A stretch of 14,238 bases of DNA, taken from the NCBI GenBank assembly GCA_021780415.1, contig JAJXYW010000149.1, forward strand, positions 1 to 14,238. Direction: 5' to 3'. The number at the start of each line of letters is the position of its first letter. Position 1 is the stretch's first letter. Source of the stretch: Acidobacteriota bacterium. GTDB lineage: Bacteria > Acidobacteriota > Terriglobia > Terriglobales > Acidobacteriaceae. The notes beneath the pieces were generated by a model. That model was not told where the DNA came from and did not search any database. It saw nothing but the letters and a program-made list of their open reading frames with translations. Made by a program: the position numbers and the translations under genes. Below, piece by piece: positions 6,285-13,983 of this stretch.

Positions 6285-8804
6285 ATGGCTAAGAGCAAGG
6301 CGAAGCCCAATCGCAAGAAGGTCACCCGGTATACCCACGACGACATCAAGGAGCCTGCCTCGCCAGAGACCGGCCACACCCAGCTCCTTCCGTCCGAGGA
6401 GCAGATCGTGACCCTCGAGATGGACAACGGCTGGGGCAAAGGCATCGAGGTGGCCAAGTTGCCGGACGACGGGAGCACAGTTGTCGTCGACATGGATCCA
6501 TCGGCCGACCCGGTCCTCTTGTGGGCGGGCAAGCGCAACCGGCGGAAGATCCCGGTGCTCCCGCTGCAGCGAAACGAGATCGTCTCCGAGTCGCGGATCG
6601 TGCAGATCGTCGAGCGAGCACGGGAACGCGCGGCCAAGACCGAGACCGGCGGCCAGCTGGGCCTCTTCGAGGATCAGGAGAAGGCCTTGCGGGAGCTTGA
6701 TCGGGGCAAGCGCCTCGAGTTCTACACCCACGACGAGGGGTGGAAGAACAAGCTCATCTGCGGCGACTCGCTCCTCGTCATGGAGTCCCTACTCCACTAC
6801 GAGGGGCTGCGCGGCAAGGTCCAGATGATCTACATCGACCCGCCGTACGGAATCGACTACAAGGCAAATTTCCAACAACGGGTTGACACCAAGAAGAACG
6901 ACGAGAGGGATCAGGCTGACGACGTCCTCACCATCAAGGCGTTCCGTGATACCTGGGCGCTTGGCATCCACTCGTATCTATCGTACCTGGAAGAGCGGTT
7001 ATACTTGTGCCGGGAGCTCTTGAGCCTGCGCGGCTCGATCTTCGTTCAAATCAGTGACGATAACGTTCACCTCGTCCGTCAACTCATGAGCGAGGTGTTT
7101 GGCGCCTCTAATTACTGCCTCCAGATCAGTTTTCGCAAGAGTAGTCTCCAGGCGTCTCGCCTACTATCAACCACCTCAGACTACCTACTCTGGTATGCCA
7201 GGGATAAGACGCAATTACGGTCGAATAAGCTATACAAACCGAAGGTCGTGGGAGTAGACGAGGGCGAGGAATATAGATACCTCTTCAACCCAGAGGACCA
7301 AAGCATCGCACCCATGACGCGCGAGCAATTTGAGCGGCCAGAAACGATTCCGACGAGCCTCAAGCCGTGCCGGTATGGGCCCGTGACGTCGCAAGGCGCA
7401 TCGGGTGACAATCCTCAAGAACTGATAGTCGACGGTGAGCCTGTGCTTCCAGGTCCTGACCACCACTGGAAGATCGCCATCGAGGGCATGCAGAGGCTTG
7501 TCGAGAAGAGGATCGTCTTCCGTAGGGGGAAACAGCTGTCATACCCGCTGTTACTAGAATATAACCCGCTCATGGCCTTGACGGACGTATGGGGTGACAC
7601 GAAGTGGGGATTCGATGCCGCTCAGAAGCGCTACGCCGTAGAGACCAATCCAAAAGTGCTGGAGAGGTGTATTGGTCTCGCCTCCGACCCCGGTGATCTG
7701 GTGTTCGATCCGACCTGTGGATCGGGCGTGACGGCGCGGTGTGCTGAGAAGCTGGGCCGCCGTTGGGTAACCTGTGACACCTCACGAGTGGCGATTAACG
7801 TCGCGCGGAAGAGACTACTGTCGGAGGCCTTTCCGCACTATAGGACTCGGAACGGCACAGTATCGTCTAGCTTTGTCTATGAAACGGTTGAAAAGGTGAC
7901 CCTCAAGAGCCTCGCCTACGACCTCGAACCCGAGAAGGTCGAGCTGGTCGACCAGCCCGAGATCGACGCCTCTGCCATCCGTGTTTGCGGGCCGTTCGAG
8001 GTGATGTCCATCGGCCGATACTCGGTGGACGACTGGAAGGGCTACATCGTGCGCGAGGCCCCGGCGGAGCACGGCGAGCCAGCCAAGCTCGAGAACTACA
8101 TCGCGGCGATTTGCCGCCTTTACCGGAAGGATGCGGCCATCCAGGGCTCGACCGGTCTTATCCACGCGGTCGCCGAGTCGGAGAAGGACAAGATTGGCGT
8201 CTCTGTGGGGCCGATCTCCGGCCGCGTGACCGCCAAGCAGCTCACCGACGCTGTGCAGGACGCCCTCGCACTGGGGATCCTCGAGGTGCACATCCTCGGC
8301 TGGGCGTTCGAGGCCAACGTCGGCGAGATCAAGTCCCGGCTCGAGGCCAAGGGCAGGGTGAAGGTGCACCTCGTCATGATCCGGCCGGACACCCTCGCCG
8401 AGGGCCTCAAGGCCACGCAGCCGGAGAAGCTGTTCTCCCCGCTTGCGCTCCCCGACGTGAGGATCGTGCGAGCCAAAGGGAAGGTCTCCGTCGCGCTGGA
8501 GGGCGTGGGGGTCTTCGACCGGAAGAAGCGGACCACCGACTACTACCGCGCCGACTCCGGCTACATCGCCGCCTGGTACCTCGACGAGGACTACGACGGC
8601 GACTGCTTCGTGGACTGCCAGATGTTCTTCGACTTCGGCAAAACGCCGAACCTCAAGAACGCCCTCAAGGTCGAGATCGAGCCCGAGGAGTTCAAGCTCC
8701 AGCTTGTCTCGCAGCCGTTCACGCCCGGCAAGTACAAGCGCGTCGCCGTCAAGGTGGTGGACGTCTACGGGAACGAGTCCACGTTTGTGAAGGACCTCGA
8801 GTAG
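6285..8804 (+). CDS. Type III-like Mod subunit: adenine-specific DNA methyltransferase
   Basis: This 839-residue protein is predicted to transfer a methyl group from S-adenosylmethionine to N6 of adenine in its target site, protecting host DNA from the Res partner. DPPYG (Asp185-Tyr188) is the catalytic motif IV. The AdoMet-binding motif I, FDPTCGSG (474-481), comes after it, giving the beta-class order typical of type III Mod proteins. Between them come a D-TKKNDERDQADD stretch, an SLRGSIFVQISDDN segment and the region where type III enzymes carry the target-recognition domain. A C-terminal extension from about residue 560 makes it longer than classical Mod proteins of about 640-650 residues. 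The part from about base 7000 to 7870 uses more A/T-ending and rare codons (TTA, CTA, ATA) than either flank. It precedes res by 12 bp. Confidence 0.92.
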   Translation: MAKSKAKPNRKKVTRYTHDDIKEPASPETGHTQLLPSEEQIVTLEMDNGWGKGIEVAKLPDDGSTVVVDMDPSADPVLLWAGKRNRRKIPVLPLQRNEIVSESRIVQIVERARERAAKTETGGQLGLFEDQEKALRELDRGKRLEFYTHDEGWKNKLICGDSLLVMESLLHYEGLRGKVQMIYIDPPYGIDYKANFQQRVDTKKNDERDQADDVLTIKAFRDTWALGIHSYLSYLEERLYLCRELLSLRGSIFVQISDDNVHLVRQLMSEVFGASNYCLQISFRKSSLQASRLLSTTSDYLLWYARDKTQLRSNKLYKPKVVGVDEGEEYRYLFNPEDQSIAPMTREQFERPETIPTSLKPCRYGPVTSQGASGDNPQELIVDGEPVLPGPDHHWKIAIEGMQRLVEKRIVFRRGKQLSYPLLLEYNPLMALTDVWGDTKWGFDAAQKRYAVETNPKVLERCIGLASDPGDLVFDPTCGSGVTARCAEKLGRRWVTCDTSRVAINVARKRLLSEAFPHYRTRNGTVSSSFVYETVEKVTLKSLAYDLEPEKVELVDQPEIDASAIRVCGPFEVMSIGRYSVDDWKGYIVREAPAEHGEPAKLENYIAAICRLYRKDAAIQGSTGLIHAVAESEKDKIGVSVGPISGRVTAKQLTDAVQDALALGILEVHILGWAFEANVGEIKSRLEAKGRVKVHLVMIRPDTLAEGLKATQPEKLFSPLALPDVRIVRAKGKVSVALEGVGVFDRKKRTTDYYRADSGYIAAWYLDEDYDGDCFVDCQMFFDFGKTPNLKNALKVEIEPEEFKLQLVSQPFTPGKYKRVAVKVVDVYGNESTFVKDLE

Positions 8805-8816
8805 GGAGGCGGCGCG

Positions 8817-11800
8817 ATGGGTTACTTCGTCGATCGCGTCGTCATCTGCGACGCCTACGCGGAGCCGGACAAGCACTACCGGGTGCTGCCCGGCGGCCGC
8901 TCCAAGCTCGCGGAGGGGCGGCGGCCCTCCATGCGGTTCCTCGCCTCGGCGAAGGACACCAAGGGCGGCATCGCCGGGATCGTGGGCCGGCAGGAGAGCC
9001 TGTTCGAGGAGCTGGGCGCCGACTACGAGCAGCAGAACGACTTCGTCAATGGCCTGCGCGAGGAGGTACGCGCCTGGCGCAATGGGGAGGGTCCGTGGGC
9101 CGGCGTCCCGTACGACGGCACCAAGGTCGTCACACGGCGCCTGCTCGAGTGGTGGTTCGAGCGGGATGAGGAGCGTAAGGCCGTCGGCACGCGCTTCTTC
9201 TTCTGTCAGCGTGAAGCGATCGAAGCGGTCATCTACCTCTACGAGGTCAAGAACCGGCACCACATGCCAGAGACCAACGGCCTCCTGCGCTATGCCCTGA
9301 AGCTCGCGACGGGGACCGGGAAGACGGTCGTGATGGCGCTGCTCGTCACCTGGGCGACGCTGCACAAGCGGAAAGTCGCGGGCTCGACCCTGTCGGCCAA
9401 CTTCCTCGTGCTCGCTCCCAACCTGACCGTTCGTGACCGCGTCTCGGGTGCGCCGAGGGGCGACGGTCTCGACCCGTCGGGGGCTGAGAACCTCTACGAC
9501 GCATTCGACACGGTGCCGCCCGAATACCGCGACGACTTCCACCCCAACGTGGTGGTACGGAACTGGCAGTCGATCCCGCTGGAGGGCAAACGGGACGATT
9601 GGCTCAGCAGCGAGATCGCTGGCGACGGCCGTTTCGTCCCGGCTTCGGTACTGTGGGCGCTCCAGCGGCGCGCGAAGCAAGATCCAAACGCCGGGATCCG
9701 CCGCTTCCTCAAGGGGTGGCGCGATGTCGTGATCCTGAACGACGAGGCGCATCACGTGTACGGCGAGAAGCGGACCAGGAAGGGCGAGGATCCGGAATAC
9801 ATCAAGTGGTCGAAGATCATCGAGCGAATCGGGAAGGTGGCGCGCATCGCCCTCACGTTGGACCTCTCAGCGACGCCGTGGTACGGCTCCGGATCACCAA
9901 AGCCTGAGGGCACGTTGTTCGAGTGGCTGGTGTGCGACTTCTCGGTCTACGACGCGTTCGAGTCGGGCCTCGTGAAGGTGGTCCGCCTTCCTGACCCTTC
10001 AGACCGCGACGGGAGCCAGTACATCGACCTGTGGGACCTGGTGGGCGGTGCAAGGACGAAGGAGGAGTACCTCTCGGCCTGTAAAAGCGCGATCGTCGCA
10101 ATCTACTCGAACTGGAAGAAGGATTTCGAGGAGTACCAGGCGTCGTTTGGGTTCCATCACGGCGAGCACGGCGAGCTGGTAGCCGAAACCGCGCCGGCCG
10201 GCCCCGCTCCGGTGCTGCTTGTGGTGGCGAGCGACGCGACTCGCGCCAGTTGGCTCTTCGAGCACCTGACGCGCGACTACCCCCTGCTCCGAAACAACGG
10301 CGGCGACGATCCCCGCAGCTGGGTGACGATCCAGGTGGACTCGAAGGTCTTTGACGCCGACAAGGGCAAGGAGGAGGTCCTCCGCGCGATGGTCAACACC
10401 GTCGGCAGGAAAGGCCGACCTGGGGAGAGAGTGCGGTGCATCGTCAGCGTCCAGATGCTTACGGAGGGGTGGGACGTCAAGAGCGTGACGCATATCCTCG
10501 GCCTGCGCGCATTCGGCTCGCCGCTCCTCACCGAGCAGATCATTGGCCGCGGCCTCCGGCGCACTGACTACGACGTTCTCAACGAGCCGCTCGAGGAGCG
10601 AGGCCCGGACACCGAGGAGACGGTCGACGCTTTCGGCATTCCGTTCGTGGGGTTCCCAGTCGAGAAGCGCCGGCGGCCACGAACCGGCGGCAAGCGAGAC
10701 GGCTCGACTCGGATCGAGAAGGACAGCAGCAAGGCAAAATACCGCGTCCGGGTGCCGAACGTGCGCTCATGGGGCGTTGGAGTTTCCGAGCCCCTCTCGC
10801 AGATCATTCGGGTGAGGGAGCTGCCCGGCATCGTTATCAACCCGCACGACACACCAACCCGGGTGCCGATGAAGCCGGTCGTAGGAAATCAGCCCGACAA
10901 TCTGGTTACGATTGAGGAGTGGCGTAGCGAGAACCCCCTACTGGCCTCGATCTTCGTGCTCGCGCGCGACCTCTACGAGGCGACGAACCCCGGTGGTGAC
11001 GATGCGTTGGGCACCGGCCCGACGTTCGACGAGTTGCTCGAGGTCGCGCAGGCGTACGTCGGCGAACGGGTGACGGCTGTGGGGACGAGCCAGGCGGTGG
11101 ACGTCGGCATTTACAAATGGCGGAAGCAGGTCGTGGACATCCTGGAAACGACCATTCGGTCGGCCGGCGTAGGCAGCCTCGCCGCCATGCCGATCCTGAG
11201 CTCGCCCGGTTATCTCGACACCGAAAACCAGCGAGGCTTTCTCTGGCCGGGACCGGTCGCCACTGGCCGTAAGTCTCACAACAACAAGGTCCCATGCCAC
11301 AACCCACTCGAGCAGGCGTTCGCGGACTTTCTCGACGCTGCGAAGGATGTGGAGCGATACGTCAAGAACGAGCGCTTCGGGTTCTCGGTCACGTACTACG
11401 AGAACAACCGGCCCCGCCAGTACTACCCGGACTTCGTCGCCGTCGCTCGCAACGCTGAGGGACAGGAGATCAACTGGGTCGCCGAGACGAAGGGCGAAAT
11501 CCGACCCAACACCGCCGTCAAACGGAAGGCCGCCGAACTGTGGTGCGAGAAGATGAGCACCACGAAGTTCGGCGCGTGGCGGTATCTCTTCGTGCCGCAG
11601 CGCGCATTCGAGCGTGCCCGCGCTGCTGGGGTGGCGACGCTGGCTGGACTCGCCGAGGCGCTCATCGTTGCCCCTCCCGAGCCGCAGCTGCGCCTCTTCC
11701 CGATGGGGGTCGCCGAGGCTGCAACGCAGGCGTACAAGACGATGCTTCCCTTGTACTCCCTGAACGCAGCAGCCGGCTACTTCGGCGACGGTGAGGCCGT

Positions 11801-12182
11801 CGAGCCTGAGGGCTGGGTGGAGGTCACCAACATCGGCAAGCTCAACGAGCGGATGTTCGTGGCGCGCGCGGTCGGCCACTCCATGGAACCCCAGATTCAC
11901 GATGGCGATTACTGTGTCTTCTCCGCCAAGCCTGCCGGCTCGCGCCAAGGCAAGGTGCTGCTGGTCCAGTACCGAGGGCCGGCTGACCCCGACACTGGGG
12001 GTGCCTACACGGTGAAGCGCTACTCGTCGGAGAAGATCGTCGAGGCTGATGGCACGTGGCGCCATGCGCGTGTCACCCTCGCGCCGCTGAACCCGGACTT
12101 TGCGCCGATCATCCTGGAACCGCGGCAGGAGGGCGACGTTCAGGTCGTCGCCGAATTTCTCGCTGTGCTGGGGCGCTCGTGA
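8817..12182 (+). CDS. Type III-like Res subunit (DEAH helicase + PD-(D/E)xK nuclease) with C-terminal S24 peptidase domain
   Basis: This 1121-residue protein is the predicted cleaving subunit of the restriction system. Motifs in order: an N-terminal segment like EGRRPSMRF recalling BPTD_3080-type restriction enzymes; a Q-like motif (FFFCQREAIEAVIYL); Walker A GTGKT (166-170); DEAH (309-312); LSATPWYG; VQMLTEGWDVKSV; and IIGRGLRR (575-582). The nuclease follows with PD (871-872) and E-T-K (890-892). After a linker comes an extra domain absent from ordinary Res proteins. It contains LYSLNAAAG (Ala986-Gly987), then GHSMEP with Ser1022, IHDGDYCVF, and YTVKRY with Lys1067. This is the S24 (LexA/UmuD/repressor) autopeptidase layout, including a possible Ala-Gly self-cleavage site. 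The start is set by GGGAGG (8804-8809). I infer that self-cleavage between nuclease and peptidase domains controls the enzyme; the trigger is unknown. Confidence 0.92.
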   Translation: MGYFVDRVVICDAYAEPDKHYRVLPGGRSKLAEGRRPSMRFLASAKDTKGGIAGIVGRQESLFEELGADYEQQNDFVNGLREEVRAWRNGEGPWAGVPYDGTKVVTRRLLEWWFERDEERKAVGTRFFFCQREAIEAVIYLYEVKNRHHMPETNGLLRYALKLATGTGKTVVMALLVTWATLHKRKVAGSTLSANFLVLAPNLTVRDRVSGAPRGDGLDPSGAENLYDAFDTVPPEYRDDFHPNVVVRNWQSIPLEGKRDDWLSSEIAGDGRFVPASVLWALQRRAKQDPNAGIRRFLKGWRDVVILNDEAHHVYGEKRTRKGEDPEYIKWSKIIERIGKVARIALTLDLSATPWYGSGSPKPEGTLFEWLVCDFSVYDAFESGLVKVVRLPDPSDRDGSQYIDLWDLVGGARTKEEYLSACKSAIVAIYSNWKKDFEEYQASFGFHHGEHGELVAETAPAGPAPVLLVVASDATRASWLFEHLTRDYPLLRNNGGDDPRSWVTIQVDSKVFDADKGKEEVLRAMVNTVGRKGRPGERVRCIVSVQMLTEGWDVKSVTHILGLRAFGSPLLTEQIIGRGLRRTDYDVLNEPLEERGPDTEETVDAFGIPFVGFPVEKRRRPRTGGKRDGSTRIEKDSSKAKYRVRVPNVRSWGVGVSEPLSQIIRVRELPGIVINPHDTPTRVPMKPVVGNQPDNLVTIEEWRSENPLLASIFVLARDLYEATNPGGDDALGTGPTFDELLEVAQAYVGERVTAVGTSQAVDVGIYKWRKQVVDILETTIRSAGVGSLAAMPILSSPGYLDTENQRGFLWPGPVATGRKSHNNKVPCHNPLEQAFADFLDAAKDVERYVKNERFGFSVTYYENNRPRQYYPDFVAVARNAEGQEINWVAETKGEIRPNTAVKRKAAELWCEKMSTTKFGAWRYLFVPQRAFERARAAGVATLAGLAEALIVAPPEPQLRLFPMGVAEAATQAYKTMLPLYSLNAAAGYFGDGEAVEPEGWVEVTNIGKLNERMFVARAVGHSMEPQIHDGDYCVFSAKPAGSRQGKVLLVQYRGPADPDTGGAYTVKRYSSEKIVEADGTWRHARVTLAPLNPDFAPIILEPRQEGDVQVVAEFLAVLGRS

Positions 12183-12215
12183 CGGATTGGCGCAGGGCCT
12201 ATCTTCTGCGAATGT

Positions 12216-12287
12216 GTAGGGGACGCGCCGCCACTGTTCGGAGTTGAGCGAAGACCCTTTGCTTTGGCGCCACTCGGCCCCCCCTAC
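12216..12287 (+). repeat. Nested inverted repeats downstream of res
   Basis: GTAGGGG (12216-12222) can pair with CCCCTAC (12281-12287), and inside it GCGCC (12225-12229) with GGCGC (12266-12270). The pairs are co-linear and could fold into one long stem 34 bp after the res stop. There is no T-run, so a classical intrinsic terminator is not supported. The pairing may be chance in GC-rich DNA. Confidence 0.3.
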
Positions 12288-12331
12288 CACCACCCTGGCT
12301 TGCTGGCCACCTCGACTGTTTCGTTTCAGTT

Positions 12332-12450
12332 ATGCGTCAAGCTGCAAACGGAAAGCGTGAGGAGGCCCTTCGGGATCTCGCTGTCATTGACAATCACGCA
12401 CTTCGCGGGTGGTTCGTTGAACACGAACAGATGTCCCGGTACACCGATGG
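12332..12450 (+). pseudogene. Out-of-frame N-terminal part of the downstream HNH gene
   Basis: From ATG 12332 an open frame reads with convincing protein character: KREEALRDLAVIDNHALRG, then WFVEHEQMSRYT. Past about 12450 the same frame turns into Arg/Ser-rich text that looks like a shadow. The HNH module that follows is in a different frame, and that frame is closed upstream by a TGA at 12418. Joining the two would need one missing base (or two extra) near 12440-12450. I read this as the true 5' end of the HNH gene, separated by a frameshift. A sequencing error would explain it equally well. Confidence 0.45.
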
Positions 12451-12453
12451 TGC

Positions 12454-13062
12454 GTGCTCTGCGAACCAGGCCCGAAGGGCACACCAAACCATGATCCAGC
12501 GGGACAACCGAAGATCACGGCGCAGCAAGCCGAGGAGGTGTTCGTCCGCCACGGCTACCGATGCGGCTACTGCGGAATACGGGTTGTTCCCAACCGGGTG
12601 TTCGCGCAAGCGGAACGCATCCTCGGGGCCGGTGCCTTGCGCGCCACAGGCACCAACGCTCAGCGCCACGACGTCGTCGTGTGCTTTCGCGCGAACGTAG
12701 ACCACATCTGGCCCTGCAAGCTCGGAGGCAGCTCGAACCTGGGTAACCTGGCTACCGCCTGTGGGTGCTGCAAATATGGGCAGGAATCGAAGACCTTGAA
12801 GCAACTTGGCCTTGACCATCCACTCGAATGGCCTCCAATCAAGGACGGCTGGAACGGCCTCACGGAGCTTCTTGCGAGCCGCCAGAGCCAAAAAGACCAG
12901 TGTGACGAGCCGCGGCACGGCCGACCGGGACCAGTTGAGGCCCAAGGCGGCCCTACTTGGGCGCGATCACCGTCGGTTTCCATCCGAACAACCGGCCAAG
13001 GATGTTATCCGCGATCTCCGGATAGAACCGATCGGGCGTTTTGGGGAGCAGCGCAGTGGTAG
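12454..13062 (+). CDS. HNH endonuclease domain protein, probably frameshifted or decaying
   Basis: From GTG 12454 this frame gives 202 residues. Residues ~20-140 form an HNH module: Cys37-x2-Cys40 (RCGYCG), Asp83-His84 (VDHIWP), GGSSNLGNL with Asn98, then Cys103 and Cys106. The usual ending C-N-x-x-K reads Cys106-Lys-Tyr-Gly-Gln, so both the Asn and the Lys are replaced. From about residue 145 the frame turns low-complexity and overlaps the convergent lipoprotein gene by 110 bp, suggesting the original stop is lost. No sensible start exists in this frame after the TGA at 12418; the probable N-terminus lies in another frame. The gene would encode a predicted DNA nuclease next to the restriction operon, but it is likely non-functional unless the frame break is a sequencing error. 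Confidence 0.6.
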   Translation: MLCEPGPKGTPNHDPAGQPKITAQQAEEVFVRHGYRCGYCGIRVVPNRVFAQAERILGAGALRATGTNAQRHDVVVCFRANVDHIWPCKLGGSSNLGNLATACGCCKYGQESKTLKQLGLDHPLEWPPIKDGWNGLTELLASRQSQKDQCDEPRHGRPGPVEAQGGPTWARSPSVSIRTTGQGCYPRSPDRTDRAFWGAAQW

Positions 13063-13504
13063 AGCCCTTCACACTGTGGGACGCCACTGCCACCAGGTCG
13101 CCAGTCGCAGCGTCGTACAGTTCTGCAGACGCTGCCACGGCGTCAGGCTTGCCCGACCATTCGGTGGCGTTCTCCTCCCAATGCGTGATCACCACCTTGA
13201 GCACGTACGCGAGGCCCTTGGTACGAGCGGCTGCCGCGGCGGCTGCCACGCTGCTCTCCTCAGTCACACCAATTTTGATTCCCTTCTGCATAAGTTCGTC
13301 GCGGAACACGGTCATCAGACCGGTGCCCGAGCCACCGGCCGGGCCTTCTCCCGCCTCGATGGCGTCCGGAACCCGCATCAACATGACACTGTGGTCTTTC
13401 CCGATTGTGCTGCCGGCCAACCACTGCCCGGTGGTTTGGCGCTGCATCCCCGCGCATGAAGCAAGGAGCGTGGTAGCGAGAAGAATCGAAGACGCTGTCC
13501 GCAT
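12953..13504 (-). CDS. DUF4823-like secreted lipoprotein
   Basis: This 183-residue protein starts with a lipoprotein signal peptide: a basic residue, a hydrophobic run (SILLATTLL) and the lipobox L-A-S-C, giving lipidation at Cys17. It should be anchored to a membrane, in Gram-negatives usually the periplasmic face or the outer membrane. The mature part contains a VVITHWEENATEWSGKPD segment, close to the conserved H-W-E-x-x-A-T-E-W-S-G core of DUF4823 proteins, followed by ELYDAATGDLV and a C-terminal ILGRLFGW. The function of that family is not known to me. The ATG is preceded by GGGGGAGGAC, a strong ribosome-binding site. It is transcribed towards the HNH gene and looks like a chromosomal bystander rather than part of the defence operon. 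Confidence 0.85.
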   Translation of the reverse strand: MRTASSILLATTLLASCAGMQRQTTGQWLAGSTIGKDHSVMLMRVPDAIEAGEGPAGGSGTGLMTVFRDELMQKGIKIGVTEESSVAAAAAAARTKGLAYVLKVVITHWEENATEWSGKPDAVAASAELYDAATGDLVAVASHSVKGSTTALLPKTPDRFYPEIADNILGRLFGWKPTVIAPK

Positions 13505-13581
13505 GTCCTCCCCCTTCCATCCTTCGAGGTCGCCCTAGTGGCGTCGAGAACCGCCCCCTGACACACTCGATTGGACAACCT

Positions 13582-13611
13582 TGTTTAGTCCTACCAGAAG
13601 ACATTTGTCAA
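13582..13611 (-). promoter_or_regulatory. Candidate sigma-70 promoter for the lipoprotein gene
   Basis: On the minus strand a perfect TTGACA (13606-13611) is followed after 18 bases by TAAACA (13582-13587). The start codon lies about 78 bases further downstream. The -35 is exact and the -10 matches at four positions. This is the best promoter-like sequence noticed in the window. Confidence 0.5.
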
Positions 13612-13701
13612 GATGCTATTTGGTACTGAGACTTCAACACGATCAGCTTCGGACGAACAGGCCATAGGCAGCGTACGGAGAGGACCTCGCCCAGACGGTA
13701 G

Positions 13702-13983
13702 TTGTGTCTGTCAAGTACTGCAAATTGGAGCCATGCGTGCCGGTCGTCGTCGGGGCTGTGGGACCGGCGGGCCGAGCGGCGCGAGACGGAGGACGACGAC
13801 CTCAACGAGCCGGACGTGGTCAACATCCTGCGGGCCGGCATGATCGCGGATCAACCTGACCTCGAGCGCGGCACCTGGCGCTATCGGGTGGAAACGGACC
13901 GGATGTGCGCTGCCGTCAGCTTCAACAACCGCTCGGAGGTCGTGGTCGTGACGGTCTGGCGGAAGAAGGGGCGTGGCCGATGA
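13702..13983 (+). CDS. DUF4258-like toxin of an MqsR/MqsA-type pair, 5' end uncertain
   Basis: The last ~60 residues match small DUF4258-type toxins found beside MqsA/YgiT antitoxins: DDLNEPDVVNILRAG, a GTWRYRVETDRMCAAVSF strand pair and the closing VVVVTVW. Such proteins share a BECR/MqsR-like RNase fold; mRNA cleavage is inferred from that. The frame opens only after a TAG at 13699. The sole early start is TTG 13702, and the first ~30 residues (Ser/Arg-rich) do not look like the expected N-terminus with its S-x-H-A-x-x-x-M motif. The gene may be truncated or frameshifted at its 5' end, or use a non-standard start. Its stop overlaps the antitoxin start as ATGA (13980-13983), the usual coupling of toxin-antitoxin genes. 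Confidence 0.6.
   Translation: MCLSSTANWSHACRSSSGLWDRRAERRETEDDDLNEPDVVNILRAGMIADQPDLERGTWRYRVETDRMCAAVSFNNRSEVVVVTVWRKKGRGR

Noticed and set aside
6285..8804. Simple-sequence repeats that would make mod phase-variable, as in many type III systems.
   Set aside because: No run of tetra- or pentanucleotide repeats is visible in mod or just upstream of it.
7815..9755. A 646-codon open frame on the minus strand.
   Set aside because: It lies opposite mod and res, which carry clear catalytic motifs. Its product is rich in Val, Leu, Asp and Arg without domains, as expected for an antisense shadow in GC-rich DNA.
10938..12293. A 451-codon open frame on the minus strand.
   Set aside because: It is antisense to the nuclease and S24 parts of res, has no recognisable motif, and is explained by codon bias.
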